This document shows, piece after piece, positions 26,048-35,273 of a DNA stretch of 64,000 bases (positions are counted from its first letter, which is position 1; every line of letters starts with the position of its first letter). The position numbers and the translations under genes are program-made. The notes beneath the pieces are model-generated. The model made no database searches. It was not told the origin of the DNA and saw nothing but the letters and a program-made list of their open reading frames with translations. Source of the DNA: Lachnospiraceae bacterium (GTDB lineage Bacteria > Bacillota > Clostridia > Lachnospirales > Lachnospiraceae). The stretch lies in contig CAJTHM010000011.1 in the NCBI GenBank assembly GCA_910576125.1, forward strand, positions 124,001 to 188,000. The letters run 5' to 3'.

Positions 26048-26743
26048 TCACTTCATCTCCAGCATCAGCCTCTGCTTCACCGCTTTCCCATAGGAACGGC
26101 TGATTGGAATCGTGATATCGCCCTCCAGCACGATTTCATTGCTGGAATATTTCCGAATTCAATCCATATTTACCAGAAAGCTCCTGTGGCAGCGCAGGAA
26201 AGATTCCCCCAGTTCCCGCGCCGCATGCTCCAGATTGTCGTAAAAGCTGTACTCCCTCTCCGCCGTCACCAGACGCAGAATCCGGATACGGCTCTCCAGA
26301 TACAGGATGTCACGTTTCTCTACCCGCAAGGACTCTCTGCCCGCCTGAAAAAAATAGGAACTGCCGGAAAGCTCCCGCCTGATATCCCCGAGCACCCTGG
26401 GCAGGCTTTCGTTTATCTGGCCTTTCAGCAGATAACGGAACGCCCTTACCTCGTACCCTATCTGCACATAGTCGATAAATCCTGTGATATAGACAATCAA
26501 CCCTCTTTCACCGCGCCTGCGCAGCTCCCGGCCGACCCAGATGCCGTCCTCACCGCCGGACATCTGGATATCCAGAAAAAACACATCGGCAGAATATCCC
26601 TTTTCCGTCGCTGCCGGAAGTTCCGCGGCACTTTCGTATTCCGAAATCTCCGTCTCGTAGTCGCAGCAGATGCTGTCCTGCAGCAGCTTCTCATGTATCA
26701 GTTGTCTGTATTGGAGTTCATCATCGCATATGGCTATCCGCAT
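26048..26743 (-). pseudogene. LytTR-family response regulator with premature stop
   Basis: It encodes a receiver domain (MRIAICDDELQYRQLIHEK … DVFFLDIQMSGGEDG … FRYLLKGQINESLP) and a LytTR DNA-binding domain, but TGA at 26159-26161 interrupts it after FLRCHRSFLVNMD. Reading through, the expected end (IRKYSSNEIVLEGDITIPIS…GKAVKQRL) continues in frame to 26048. A single CGA-to-TGA change could explain the lesion. The LytTR domain lacks its last third, so DNA binding is doubtful. Its partner kinase is also broken. Confidence 0.75.
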
Positions 26744-26880
26744 TCTTTCCCGCTCCTCCATCGATTTCACTCTCTGCCTTATCTCACTCAGCGCCACACA
26801 GCGAACCCGCTCTCCCCCGGACAGGCTGTTAAAACCAGCAGCACAATGTCCGTCAGCTCTGCCATCAGCTCCTTGGCCTT

Positions 26881-27873
26881 CTATATTGGCTTCTTATATC
26901 CGGCTTTTGTCATTTTGGTGCAAAAAGCATCTTTCGACAGCTTTGCCCTCCTGGCAGCTTCCCCCACATTGAGCAGCCCATCGTTTACCAGTGAGAACAA
27001 CATCATCAAAGCACCTTGCTTTACTCCTTGCTTTACTCCTTTCTTTAATCCACGCTTTACCGCATTTCTTTCTATCTCGTCCAATGCTTTACACATATTT
27101 GTTTCCTCCTCTCCGCTTTCCGCATTGAATGTATATTCCAGCTTTTCCGTGATATTCTTTATATTTGTGCATGCATCTATCACATCCACAGCACTTTTGG
27201 GCATCTTACTGAAATATGCCCTATTCTTCCAGATATATTCCCTATATTGCTTTGGAGAAGCAGTCCGCTTCATGATACCTAACACATACCTTAAATCGGA
27301 ATCCATCTTCTGAATGTCTTCATCCGGAATCTCCCGCATGCACACCATATGGACTCGGTAATCCCCCGCCAAACGCTGCAGCTTTTTCGGCAGTCTCTCC
27401 ATGCTGCCCATCATATCTTTCAGCGTCTGCGGCTTCTTCCACTTCTTCCTGCCCCAATATAAAGTCAGATTCAGTACAGGCCTCAGGCAATCGTCTTTTC
27501 TGTATCGATACTTGAAGTCGTCCTCTACCCCATATTTAACCTCGTTATAAACATTCCTCTCCTGTATCCGTTCAATCTCCCTCCCATAGGTCAGGTAGTC
27601 CAATTCCATCAGCCGCCAGGGATAGGTCAGATTGATGCTGTCCTGGTTCTCCAGCCCAAGCAGGAAACGAACTCCCCAGGCCTGCGCTTTCCCCAGGAAA
27701 TCTCTTTCACGAAAGGACAGTTTTCCTTTGGAATTCCTGACAGTCACAAACCCTCCTGTCGCTTCGCATTTCCAGTCCGATGGCAGCCTCGCCCCCAGAT
27801 AATACTCCAGCACAGACTTGATTCTGTCAGGTCTGTTCATGTAGACTTTCAGCGCATTGTTCGGCTCTCCCAT
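26881..27873 (-). CDS. Rpn/PD-(D/E)XK family putative transposase-like protein
   Basis: 330 residues, apparently intact, starting MGEPNNALKVYMNRPDRIKS. The middle (LNLTLYWGRKKWKKPQTLKD) and the charged helical tail with repeated KRGLKKGVKQGVKQG before a small HTH-like end resemble the Rpn-related nuclease family common in Clostridia. I cannot place the catalytic residues with certainty. Related fragments lie at 5056 and 49311. Palindromic copy C lies 58 bases upstream of the start. Confidence 0.55.
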   Translation of the reverse strand: MGEPNNALKVYMNRPDRIKSVLEYYLGARLPSDWKCEATGGFVTVRNSKGKLSFRERDFLGKAQAWGVRFLLGLENQDSINLTYPWRLMELDYLTYGREIERIQERNVYNEVKYGVEDDFKYRYRKDDCLRPVLNLTLYWGRKKWKKPQTLKDMMGSMERLPKKLQRLAGDYRVHMVCMREIPDEDIQKMDSDLRYVLGIMKRTASPKQYREYIWKNRAYFSKMPKSAVDVIDACTNIKNITEKLEYTFNAESGEEETNMCKALDEIERNAVKRGLKKGVKQGVKQGALMMLFSLVNDGLLNVGEAARRAKLSKDAFCTKMTKAGYKKPI

Positions 27874-27930
27874 TTTCTCCTTTCCGCGGGAGGACAGGAC
27901 GCAGAAAGCCGGAAACTTTCTTGCAAAAAC

Positions 27931-28038
27931 CTTATACTACATAACGCCAAAATTTACCGTACCGCACTGGTTGAACGTATATGGCTGGCGTTATGTAGTC
28001 GAGTTACTCAGAAATTGTAACTGTTAAGCAGTATAAAT
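27931..28038 (-). repeat. Palindromic 108-bp element, copy C
   Basis: The ends CTTATACTAC and GCAGTATAAAT flank the inner palindrome CATAACGCCA (27940-27949) / TGGCGTTATG (27986-27995). Read on the minus strand it aligns with copy A over its whole length with about ten differences. Together with copy D it fixes the element length at 108 bases. Confidence 0.88.
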
Positions 28039-28442
28039 CCCAGTCTCATCCCCGCATGATTTATAAATTTGAGTTTAAGCAGGGATCTTTGACAAATAGA
28101 AAATCTGAATTTAAGTTCTGCGGAATATTGACCGCAGCAAGAATATCCTGCTTACTGAATAAATTATTACAAAAAAGTATATCACATCCCCGCATAGAAC
28201 GCAATCAAAAACTTTCTTTTAATCGGCAATTTCTTGTGCCTGAATCATGCAATCTGGGCAAAATTCTATTGCGCTATGCTGCAAATCTGTGTACAATCAA
28301 GACAGCAACGGCACCAGCAAATGAAACTCCCCGCAGCAAGCTGCGGGGAGTGAACCCCTTTGTGATTCAAATCTGGTATCTCCGTTTCCACTATATCCCG
28401 CCCCTCACACAACACATAACATTGATTTTGCTCCCACAGGCC
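28039..28442. other. Gene-free AT-rich stretch
   Basis: About 400 bases between copy C and folD. The only structure I see is the hairpin repeat at 28326-28351. A plus-strand open frame here has no SD and no recognisable protein, and part of it is simply a translation of that hairpin. Confidence 0.5.
28326..28351. repeat. Perfect hairpin repeat
   Basis: Two 12-base arms, ACTCCCCGCAGC and its exact complement, surround AA. From memory its translation in one frame (ETPRSKLRG) turns up in many spurious small proteins of Clostridia, so it may be a dispersed intergenic repeat. It follows no gene closely enough to be a simple terminator. Confidence 0.5.
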
Positions 28443-29282
28443 CTAATCCGATAGCCCCTCCACGCAGTTGGCCATCAGCATGGCAATGGTCATAGGGCCT
28501 ACGCCGCCGGGGACGGGCGTGATGTATGATGTCTTCGGCGCCACGCTGTCGAAGTCCACATCTCCGCAGAGCTTGTTCTCCTCATTCCTGTGAATTCCCA
28601 CATCAACGACTACTGCTCCGTCTTTCACATAGCTTTCATCCACCATCTTAGGCCTGCCCACGGCCACCACCAGGATATCCGCCCGCTTCGTGACCTCTTT
28701 CAGGTTCTTCGTCCGGGAATGGCATACCGTCACCGTGCCGTTCTCCCGAAGCAGCAGCATGGCCATGGGTTTGCCCACGATGTTGCTCCGGCCCAGCACC
28801 ACACACTCTTTCCCCTCTATGGAAATGCCCGAGCGCTTCAGCAGCTGAATCACCCCAGCCGGCGTACAGGACAGAAAGCCCGGCCTGCCGATACTCAGGT
28901 TCCCTACGCTCACAGGATGGAAGCCGTCCACGTCTTTCTCCGGCGTGATGGACAACAGCACCCTGTCCTCATTGATATGTGCCGGAAGAGGCAGCTGTAC
29001 CAATATACCGTTTACATCTTCACGTCCATTCAGTTCCCTGATGATGCCAAGCAGTTCCTCCTCCCTGGTCTCCTCTGGCAGTTCGTAGGAAAGGGAACGG
29101 ATTCCCACATACTCGCAGGCTTTTTTCTTATTCCTGACATACACAGAAGACGCCAGGTCTGCCCCCACCTGTATCACGGCCAGGCACCGCTCTGTCCCCT
29201 GCTCTTTCAAGGCCGCGGCTTTCTCCCGCATCTCGTCTTTTATCTCCTGAGAAATCTTTTTTCCGTCTATTATCTGGTACAT
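28443..29282 (-). CDS. folD: Methylenetetrahydrofolate dehydrogenase / cyclohydrolase
   Basis: 279 residues, normal for FolD. It shows the substrate lysine region SSVYVRNKKKACEYVGI, GILVQLPLP, PEKDVDGFHP, the Rossmann motif VVLGRSNIVGKP and the C-terminal TPVPGGVGPMT. It interconverts methylene-, methenyl- and formyl-tetrahydrofolate in the cytoplasm. The start at MYQIIDGKK has AGGAGAAGG upstream. It seems monocistronic. Confidence 0.97.
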   Translation of the reverse strand: MYQIIDGKKISQEIKDEMREKAAALKEQGTERCLAVIQVGADLASSVYVRNKKKACEYVGIRSLSYELPEETREEELLGIIRELNGREDVNGILVQLPLPAHINEDRVLLSITPEKDVDGFHPVSVGNLSIGRPGFLSCTPAGVIQLLKRSGISIEGKECVVLGRSNIVGKPMAMLLLRENGTVTVCHSRTKNLKEVTKRADILVVAVGRPKMVDESYVKDGAVVVDVGIHRNEENKLCGDVDFDSVAPKTSYITPVPGGVGPMTIAMLMANCVEGLSD

Positions 29283-29372
29283 TTCCTTCTCCTTTCGCAT
29301 AACAGCTCATGTCTGCCGCCTGTAACCAGTATAACATTGCCGCGGAGGTTTCTCAACGTTTCTTTCCAAAAT

Positions 29373-31745
29373 TCACCTGTTTTCCTCCACATACATCCGG
29401 ACGCGGTTCTGTATCACTTCTGCCACATCCTCCGCGCTCTTCTGTCCGCTGTAATAGCCCTGGGCTTCTTCCCGGATGATTTTGATGATTTCATCATTTT
29501 CCAGGTCAAAAGCGGGAGTCGCGTCTTTCACCAGATTCAGTATAGTCTCGATTTCATCCTGCATCACCATATGGTAATCAAAGCTCCAGCCGTCCTCATA
29601 GCTTCTGCCGCCCAAATCCTCATGTCCTCTCTCCAGCCATGCCTGGTCTTCCTGTGTCCTGTACTCTATGATCATATCCAGCGTACTTTTCAGGGCAGGA
29701 AATCTGTCCGGAATACTATACCACAGATAGACATCCTGCAGCTCCATCCCCTCCCTGACCTTCCAGTCCGGAATGCTCTCTACGAATTTCCAGGCCCCGT
29801 CTTTGTTCTCCGAACCTGCGAAAATTCCAAACGCGCCGTCGCTGTACAATAAAGTCCCGCCCTTTCCGTCCCCGGTGGGAAAGCCCACGCAGGCGGCTGT
29901 TTCCCCGAATATGGCCTTATAGAGCTGAAAATCTTTAATATCGTCCATACGCGCCAGGGCAAACAGCACCTGGCCGCTTTGCAGCCTGGTGGGCAGAGAA
30001 ACCTCCGATTCGGAACCGTTCCGGACAGCGGCTGCATCGCCGTCAGGATAGCGGCTGCACAGCTCCAATACTGCCTGGAAAGTCTCCGAATCAAAACGGC
30101 ATTCCCCCGTATCCCAGTCGATAAAGACATCCTCGCCAAATATCATAAGGTACTGCATCACTTCCTCCCTGGTCAGTCTCTCGTTATAAGACCCCTCGAA
30201 AGGCAGCGCCCCGGGATTCCGGGAAAGCGCCTGGAACAGCCCGTCCAGCGACAGGCCCTCTCCTCCGGTCTGCGTCCCATCCCCCACCAGTGTCAGCATC
30301 GTAAAGCCCTCCGGAATCCCCACCAGGACTCCGTCAAATGTATATGCCTCCAATATGCCGTCCACGAAATCGGAGGATCCCCATTTCTCCGACTGTTCCA
30401 GATAAGGGGACAGATCCGCGAATACCCCCTGTTTTGAAAGCTTCTCCACATTGACTCCTGACAAATCAATGATATCGATGGGTTCCTTTGCCAGTATGGC
30501 AATATACAAATCCGTCAGGGACTCGTAATTCTTTACAGCGAGATGGTACTGGGGATTGGCCCTGTTGAAGCGCACCACCATGGCCGCCTGCTCGCCCCCT
30601 TCGTTCACAGCGGCAAGGGTCATATTGACTTTCCTCGGTGCGTCTTCCGCTTTTGTTCTATTCAGAAATATTACGCATCTGTCGTCATACTGCCAGTCTT
30701 CCACTGTACAGAAATATCTGCCGTCTCCCATTACCCCCAGGTTCGTCACATAATATCCGTTCACATCGCTGTCCGCCCAGGCAAACAGCTCTTCCACCAC
30801 TGGTTCTGTGCCGTTTTTCTGGCCAGAGAGATTGCATCCATAGGCGTTCGTGTGGTCATACAGCAGGAAGTCGTATTGCTCTGGAGAAGCGCTGTCCTCC
30901 CCGGCCGCAGACAGACTCCCGTCCAACCGTCTTCCCGAACAAAATCCATCGATATACGGCATATCCTCCGTCAGTACGCTGGCCTGGCAGCCCTCGAAGT
31001 CCACTTCCAACAGGGTACAGCGCTCCCGCTCCTGCCCTTCGCTGTAACAGACATAGAACTTTCCATCCTCCGTCTCTGCGGTCCCCTTTACGAAAACCGT
31101 CTCCGAAGCATCGAATCCAATGAAGCCGTGAAAACTTCCATCGCCTGTGTACAGCCAGATACCGGCCACATCAGAGTATTCACTGGAACAGATAAAGAGC
31201 CGCCCCTGCCTGTCCACAACCATGTCGCCTACGGAGATGCCCCTCCCCAGCTGTTCCGTGATCTCCCGGGCGAAAATCAGCTTCCCCTCCGAATCGAACC
31301 GGCACAGGAAACGCATAAGCTGGCTATAATCCTCGGAATAGACATTCGCTATCAGCCATACATTACAGTCCTTGTCAAGAGCATAGGCGTGCTTTTCCCA
31401 GAAATCCCCTTCCGACTGCCAGTCGATGTCCACTGACTGCAAGGCTTTGTCTGTCATGGAATACCGGCAGATTTTCTTCCCGCTGCCCTCATCCTCCCCG
31501 GGCACCTGCATATAGCAGAGCGTATCTCCAATCAGCCGCATGTCTCCGTAGTCCGCCCGCTCATCCCCTACCCAGAGCACCTCCGGCACATAGACCCATT
31601 CCTTTCCCCCTGCGGCATCAGTGTCCCCGGCCGCGCCGATCTCCCGGGACATGCCGCTCTGTTGATTCCCGCCGGCATCGCCCCTGCCGCAGGCTGTCAG
31701 AAACAAAAGAGCACATAACATTAAAATTCTTCCTGCTTTTTTCAT
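29373..31745 (-). CDS. Lipoprotein with propeller-like N-half and solute-binding C-half
   Basis: About 790 residues. The signal peptide ends in LTAC (Cys19). Residues ~60-370 contain repeated short strands typical of a beta-propeller (…SEYSDVAGIWLYTGDGSF…). Residues ~380-790 resemble a family 1 extracellular solute-binding protein (VVRFNRANPQYHLAVKNYES … IDIIDLSGVNVEKLSKQGVF-ADLSPYL … GVLVGIPEGF). No permease genes are nearby. It is third in an operon after an ECF sigma factor and anti-sigma factor, which points to envelope sensing more than to transport. Start uncertain by up to eight codons. Confidence 0.75.
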   Translation of the reverse strand: MKKAGRILMLCALLFLTACGRGDAGGNQQSGMSREIGAAGDTDAAGGKEWVYVPEVLWVGDERADYGDMRLIGDTLCYMQVPGEDEGSGKKICRYSMTDKALQSVDIDWQSEGDFWEKHAYALDKDCNVWLIANVYSEDYSQLMRFLCRFDSEGKLIFAREITEQLGRGISVGDMVVDRQGRLFICSSEYSDVAGIWLYTGDGSFHGFIGFDASETVFVKGTAETEDGKFYVCYSEGQERERCTLLEVDFEGCQASVLTEDMPYIDGFCSGRRLDGSLSAAGEDSASPEQYDFLLYDHTNAYGCNLSGQKNGTEPVVEELFAWADSDVNGYYVTNLGVMGDGRYFCTVEDWQYDDRCVIFLNRTKAEDAPRKVNMTLAAVNEGGEQAAMVVRFNRANPQYHLAVKNYESLTDLYIAILAKEPIDIIDLSGVNVEKLSKQGVFADLSPYLEQSEKWGSSDFVDGILEAYTFDGVLVGIPEGFTMLTLVGDGTQTGGEGLSLDGLFQALSRNPGALPFEGSYNERLTREEVMQYLMIFGEDVFIDWDTGECRFDSETFQAVLELCSRYPDGDAAAVRNGSESEVSLPTRLQSGQVLFALARMDDIKDFQLYKAIFGETAACVGFPTGDGKGGTLLYSDGAFGIFAGSENKDGAWKFVESIPDWKVREGMELQDVYLWYSIPDRFPALKSTLDMIIEYRTQEDQAWLERGHEDLGGRSYEDGWSFDYHMVMQDEIETILNLVKDATPAFDLENDEIIKIIREEAQGYYSGQKSAEDVAEVIQNRVRMYVEENR

Positions 31746-31813
31746 GTATGATTCCATTCTTCCTTTCATCAGTTTTTTAACGTAATATCATTCAAAATTT
31801 CCAATTTATACGA

Positions 31814-32761
31814 TTATTGAAATGTATCCAAAATACTTCCATCCATAGCGTCAACGGCACATAAATAGGAAGAGAGATCCTCCGGATTGCTGAAAGCTAC
31901 ATAGTATACAAGATATCTCTCCTCATCATCGTCCACTTTCAACCATTCTGTCAAAGTCACCCTGATTTCGACTTTTCCCTCAGCCGCCGCGCCAATCTCC
32001 TCTTTCATCTGATTCGCCGCCAGTTCCACTGCTGTCTCTTCGCTGATTCCTCCCGCCGCCTGCAGCCGCGCCTTAAGCCGTTCCTGTTCTTCCTGCTGCT
32101 CCTTACGCGCCGCCTGGGCCGCCGCGCTCTGCTCAACGGCATAGCTTCTGGCATAATTGAAATCAATAATCTCCAAAATCTCCTCATCCGTCAGTTCCCG
32201 ATCCTCCGGCAGACAGAAAAGCCCTGTGGTGTTGAGATAGCATAGCGCTCCCTCCTCCACATCCTCCGCGTCATCCACCTGCAAGAGAGTTTTTTCCGGG
32301 AATCTCCCATTTCGATACGCTTTCCCCAGTTCTTTCATGCGCGCGTTTTCTCCGTCGGTATATTCCCTGGAAAAGCTGTCGGCTTCCACATTCAGCTCCC
32401 GAATCTGATTCTCCATTTCCTGCACTCTCTCCTTTGGGATATCCTCCATCCGCGCCCTCACCATATTTTGAACCAGAGCCTGCACCGGAACGGCCGCAAG
32501 GCCTGCCGCCAGCGCAAATGCCGCCACGGCTGCCGCTCTCCTCCGGGCGCTGTGTGCCCTCTGAGTACCGTGCGCCTTCTGAGCACTGTAAGCCCTGCGG
32601 TTTCCTGTTTTGGCCCCTCCAGCCGTTTCTGCCTGTCCTGTTCCGTCCCCTCCGGCTGTCCCGGCTTTCATCCTGTCCCGGACATTTAAAATAATCTGCT
32701 CCCGCATCTCTTCCGGAATGTGTATCTGCTCCATGGTTTCCTTTACCCTAAGCCCGCTCAT
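31814..32761 (-). CDS. Anti-sigma-factor-like membrane protein with PepSY-like tail
   Basis: 315 residues: a cytoplasmic N-terminus (~70 residues, MSGLRVKETMEQIHIPEEMR…), one membrane helix (AAVAAFALAAGLAAVPVQAL), an Ala/Glu-rich coiled coil, and a C-terminal PepSY-like domain (LVYYVAFSNPEDLSSYLCAV-DAMDGSILDTF). GGAGG precedes the ATG, which lies just after the sigma gene's stop. Arrangement and topology suit an ECF anti-sigma factor; no zinc-binding HxxxCxxC motif is present. Confidence 0.65.
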   Translation of the reverse strand: MSGLRVKETMEQIHIPEEMREQIILNVRDRMKAGTAGGDGTGQAETAGGAKTGNRRAYSAQKAHGTQRAHSARRRAAAVAAFALAAGLAAVPVQALVQNMVRARMEDIPKERVQEMENQIRELNVEADSFSREYTDGENARMKELGKAYRNGRFPEKTLLQVDDAEDVEEGALCYLNTTGLFCLPEDRELTDEEILEIIDFNYARSYAVEQSAAAQAARKEQQEEQERLKARLQAAGGISEETAVELAANQMKEEIGAAAEGKVEIRVTLTEWLKVDDDEERYLVYYVAFSNPEDLSSYLCAVDAMDGSILDTFQ

Positions 32762-32766
32762 CTGTC

Positions 32767-33234
32767 CTATCCCTCCTTCCACAGCAGTCTCATCTGCTCT
32801 TTGCCGCGCCGGAGCCTCATTTTCACCGCGCCCTCAGTAATCCCCAGGATATCGGCTATTTCCCTGATATGGTATCCCTCTACATAGTACAGATAAATCA
32901 CCGTCTTCTGCTTCACCGGCAGTTCCAGCAACTCCCTCAGCGTCTCTTTCTGCTCAGGTATCACAATCTTGTCTTCTAATCCGTCAATGGAAACCTTCGG
33001 ATGCCGAATCCGGAACCGCATCATGTCCCGGCAGATATTCGTAGCCACCCGAATCAGCCAGGCTTTCCTGTGTTCCTCATCGCGAAAGTCCGGCCTCTTC
33101 TCCAGATATCGGCAAAAGGTATCCTGGATGGCGTCCTGCACATCCTGCTCATTGCAAAGCATGACGATGCAGATTCTGTAGAGCATGTCGCTGTATTTCA
33201 TGACCGCCTCCCGCAGCTCCTGCTCCATGTCCAT
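32767..33234 (-). CDS. ECF-type RNA polymerase sigma factor
   Basis: 155 residues with region 2 (MLYRICIVMLCNEQDVQDAI-QDTFCRYL, AWLIRVATNICRDMMR) and region 4 (LELPVKQKTVIYLYYVEGYH-IREIADILGITEGAVKMRLRR-GKEQM). AGGAGG lies seven bases before the ATG at 33234. It heads an operon with the anti-sigma and lipoprotein genes. Many ECF operons are self-activated, but I could not identify its promoter by eye. Confidence 0.9.
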   Translation of the reverse strand: MDMEQELREAVMKYSDMLYRICIVMLCNEQDVQDAIQDTFCRYLEKRPDFRDEEHRKAWLIRVATNICRDMMRFRIRHPKVSIDGLEDKIVIPEQKETLRELLELPVKQKTVIYLYYVEGYHIREIADILGITEGAVKMRLRRGKEQMRLLWKEG

Positions 33235-33477
33235 GTGTCCACCTCCTTTGTCTGAAACACGTCCGAAGAGGGTAAAAAGTAACATATTTGGAAAAAATAA
33301 AAATGCCCTCTTCCGGGCGACAAGCGGCTCCCGCTTCACTTGTCTGCCCAAAAGAGAGCATATAAGACTTTCATCCTGCTGCATTCTGCGCTGCCTCTGG
33401 CCAAAGCCCTTTGCCAATTTCCTGTCTTCGGCCGCCGCAGGCGCAGGCGCATGACAGGATGCACATTTCCCTGCCGT

Positions 33478-33900
33478 CTATTCCTGTATTTCCATCAATT
33501 GCCCCATTCCGGTGGAACGGACCACGAACCCGAACTTTTCGTAAAAAGGCTCTTTCCCCTTCACTGCCGTCAGGCCTATATCTATGATCGTGCCGGGCAT
33601 GGCAGCGCTTCTGATATGCTCCAGGAGCCTGTTCACGATGCTTTTCCCGATTCTCTTTCCCTGGTATTCCGGCAGGACAACGATTTCCTGCAGGTACCAG
33701 TACATGGCTCCGTCACCCACAAGCCTCCCCATTCCCACGACTTGCCCGTCGCATATGGCGGAGACGTTGAACAGTCCGTTTTTCAGCGCTTTTTCGACTT
33801 GGGGTAAAGGCCTCTCTATAAATCCGGCGGCCATTTTCAGCCGGACAAAATCTTCTGCGCTCAATACATTGTCCACCAGTTCATACCGTATCTCTTCCAT
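33478..33900 (-). CDS. GNAT-family N-acetyltransferase
   Basis: 140 residues with the acetyl-CoA site VLPEYQGKRIGKSIVNRL and the late strand FYEKFGFVVRSTGMGQLM. AGGAGG lies ten bases before the ATG at 33900; earlier in-frame codons look non-coding. Substrate unknown. It ends an apparent pair with the amidohydrolase gene, whose stop is 58 bases upstream. Confidence 0.85.
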   Translation of the reverse strand: MEEIRYELVDNVLSAEDFVRLKMAAGFIERPLPQVEKALKNGLFNVSAICDGQVVGMGRLVGDGAMYWYLQEIVVLPEYQGKRIGKSIVNRLLEHIRSAAMPGTIIDIGLTAVKGKEPFYEKFGFVVRSTGMGQLMEIQE

Positions 33901-33958
33901 TGGCGCCTGCCTCCTGTTCTCGCGTTTCCTGCATTCGCACAGCCCGTCCGGCTCACAA

Positions 33959-35128
33959 TCACTCTGTGCAGACTCTCTTCCCGTCAATGAACACATGCTT
34001 CACTTTCGTGGATACTTCAAAAGGACACCCGTCCGTGATGACGATGTCCGCGTCCTTCCCTACTTCCAGAGATCCTACCCTGTCCGCAATCCCCGCGTGC
34101 TTCGCGGGATTGATGGTGATGGCCTGGAGGGCGGCAAAGGGATCCATACCGGCCTGTACCGCCAGTCCCGCGCACAGGGGCAGATACTCCTGGGGAATCA
34201 CCGGGGAGTCCGTGATGATGGACACCTGGCAGCCCGCAGCCGCCAGCACGCCCGGCGTCGTCCAGCTTTTATTGCGCAGCTCGAACTTGGAGGCGCTGGT
34301 AAGGGTAGGCCCCACCGCCAGCGGCACGTTCTCCTTCGCCAGCTCCTCTACGATTAGATGCCCCTCCGTGACATGCTCCAGCGTAATCTTCAGGTCGAAT
34401 TCCCGTGCGATCCGCAGGGCAGTGAACAGATCCTCCGCAGCATGGGCATGGGCCTTTAAAGGAATCTCCTTTTTCATCACAGGAATCATGGCCTCCAGCT
34501 TCATGTCAAAGGCCGGGCGCTTGGAAATGTCGTCTCCTGCCGCTTCTTTTTTCTCCATATACTCTTTCGCTTTGAACAGAGTCTCCCGAAGAAGCGCCGC
34601 CGTGGTCATGCGGCTGGAGTCCTTCTTGTCCCGGTACACACGCTTGGGATTCTCGCCGAAAGCGCATTTCATGGCCACACCGTCCCGGACTACCATGTCG
34701 TCCACCCGTTTGCCCACAGTCTTAATTGTGGTAAAAGTACCTCCCAGCACGTTTGCGCTGCCAGGCCCCACGCAGACACAGGTCACCCCTGCCGCAGCCG
34801 CCTTGGGAAGCGCCGGATCCATGGGTTTCACGCCGTCGATGCCCCGCATCTGGGGACTGATGATATCGTTGAGCTCATTGTAATCCATCCCCTCATAGCC
34901 GATGCCGTAGCCGTCCAGGCCGATGTGCCCGTGAGCCTCCACGAAGCCCGGATACACCTGCAGCCCTTCCGCGTCCACTATTTCCGCTCCCGCCGGCACT
35001 TCCATGGAATGCCCTTCTTCCATATGTTTCCTAATCGCCTTGATTTTACCGTCCTCCACCAGAATGTCTCCGGGAAACCCTTCCCTGTGCACACCGTCGT
35101 GCACCATGCCGTTTTTGATATAGAGCAT
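33959..35128 (-). CDS. Metal-dependent amidohydrolase
   Basis: 389 residues of the imidazolonepropionase/dihydroorotase-like superfamily: FVEAHGHIGLDG (metal HxH), KAHAHAAEDL, LEHVTEGH, IITDSPVI (the catalytic Asp region) and GKDADIVITDG at the end. The start MLYIKNGMVHDGV has GGAGG nine bases upstream. The substrate is not predictable. The protein lacks a signal peptide and should be cytoplasmic. Confidence 0.88.
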   Translation of the reverse strand: MLYIKNGMVHDGVHREGFPGDILVEDGKIKAIRKHMEEGHSMEVPAGAEIVDAEGLQVYPGFVEAHGHIGLDGYGIGYEGMDYNELNDIISPQMRGIDGVKPMDPALPKAAAAGVTCVCVGPGSANVLGGTFTTIKTVGKRVDDMVVRDGVAMKCAFGENPKRVYRDKKDSSRMTTAALLRETLFKAKEYMEKKEAAGDDISKRPAFDMKLEAMIPVMKKEIPLKAHAHAAEDLFTALRIAREFDLKITLEHVTEGHLIVEELAKENVPLAVGPTLTSASKFELRNKSWTTPGVLAAAGCQVSIITDSPVIPQEYLPLCAGLAVQAGMDPFAALQAITINPAKHAGIADRVGSLEVGKDADIVITDGCPFEVSTKVKHVFIDGKRVCTE

Positions 35129-35273
35129 CCTTTTTTTCCTCCTCGATTCTGCCCGTTTTACAACTGCGTCCACAAAACACTCTTCCCAACCATTTCTGCT
35201 GTCCGCCAAGGCATCCGCGCACAGAATCCATCTCCATGCAGCAATGCCAGAACCGTTTCATCACATATCGCTC

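Noticed and set aside
26760-26880. LSGGERVRCVALSEI reading upstream of the response regulator, resembling an ABC signature
   Set aside because: No Walker motifs or other ABC sequence nearby. It is too short to support a gene and is probably chance.
28056-28454. Plus-strand open frame of 132 codons before folD
   Set aside because: No SD; half of it translates AT-rich spacer and part is the translation of a palindromic repeat.
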